Shown here in pieces: positions 5,523 through 5,647 of a DNA stretch of 5,647 bases (position 1 is its first letter; each line of letters begins with the position of its first letter). The notes under the pieces were generated by a model. That model saw only the letters and a list, made by a program, of their open reading frames with translations. It was not told where the DNA came from and made no database searches. The stretch covers positions 1 through 5,647 of the forward strand of contig JAZSPB010000047.1 of NCBI GenBank assembly GCA_045537235.1, given 5' to 3'. The position numbers and the translations under genes are program-made. Source of the DNA: RGIG8775 sp045537235 (GTDB lineage: Bacteria > Bacillota > Clostridia > Oscillospirales > CAG-272).

Positions 5523-5570
5523 GTAGGGGCGAACTGCGTTCGCCCGCGGGCGGTCACAGACCGCCCCTAC
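5523..5570. repeat. Compound GTAGGGGCG palindrome (REP/MITE-like interspersed repeat)
   Basis: The outer arms GTAGGGGCG (5523-5531) and CGCCCCTAC (5562-5570) are perfect inverted repeats. Inside are two complete hairpins: GGGCGAAC/GTTCGCCC around TGC (5527-5545), and GGGCGGTC/GACCGCCC around ACA (5548-5566). I recognise this motif as a common interspersed repeat of gut Clostridia; that recognition is from memory. Its GC content contrasts sharply with the AT-rich leader beside it. Confidence 0.85.
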
Positions 5571-5598
5571 CATCTCACAACAAAGTTGGATAGAAATC

Positions 5599-5625
5599 GT
5601 AGGGGACGATGCCCACATCGTCCCG
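5599..5625. repeat. Related hairpin repeat GTAGGGGACGATG
   Basis: It starts with the same GTAGGGG as the compound repeat, then has a perfect 9-bp stem GGGACGATG (5603-5611) / CATCGTCCC (5616-5624) with loop CCCA. It is followed by GTTTTTG, so it could act as a weak terminator for + strand transcription, but it reads better as another member of the interspersed family. No gene is supported between 5571 and 5647. Confidence 0.7.
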
Positions 5626-5647
5626 TTTTTGATTGACTACCCCACCA

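Noticed and set aside
5433..5636. Open frames on both strands across 5433-5636
   Set aside because: They run through the palindromic repeats and have no ribosome site. Peptides of the ANCVRPRAVTDRPY type are familiar as spurious translations of this repeat.

Overview
The window looks like a chromosomal segment of a Gram-positive gut-type Clostridia (Oscillospiraceae/Ruminococcaceae-like). This is inferred from strong AAGGAGG-type ribosome sites, a TagGH/Wzm-Wzt-type polysaccharide ABC exporter, and a GTAGGGGCG palindromic repeat at the right end that I recognise from such genomes. The taxonomic call is by eye only.

Left part (1-1742, + strand, GC-rich): the last 25 codons of an unidentified gene, then an ABC-2 permease and its ATPase. 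They are packed as an operon (TAATG overlap, then a 15-nt gap) and closed by a strong hairpin terminator. The two transporter proteins should form an exporter of an undecaprenol-linked polysaccharide such as teichoic acid, rhamnan or capsule.

Middle and right (1747-5303): five genes, all on the - strand and convergent with the transporter operon. In transcription order they are a DUF4303-like soluble protein (5303-4719), two tandem paralogous membrane-anchored proteins of unknown function (4663-4028 and 3955-3302), a two-helix membrane protein with a possible PH-like tail (3011-2457), and a zinc-ribbon membrane protein (2394-1747). The first four are visibly more AT-rich than the flanks. Each ends at, or within a few bases of, a copy of a 27-nt palindrome built as an AACACAAG / CTTGTGTT stem around an 11-nt loop. 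The palindrome supplies or touches their stop codons. A fifth, inverted copy lies upstream of the 3011-2457 gene. This 'gene + 3' palindrome' layout resembles a cassette array, but the repeats do not match integron attC sites. REP-like elements (such as those moved by Y1/RAYT transposases) settled at gene 3' ends are the more conservative reading.

Right end (5304-5647): a possible promoter for the - strand cluster, then GC-rich compound palindromes (5523-5570 and 5599-5625). No gene is supported there.
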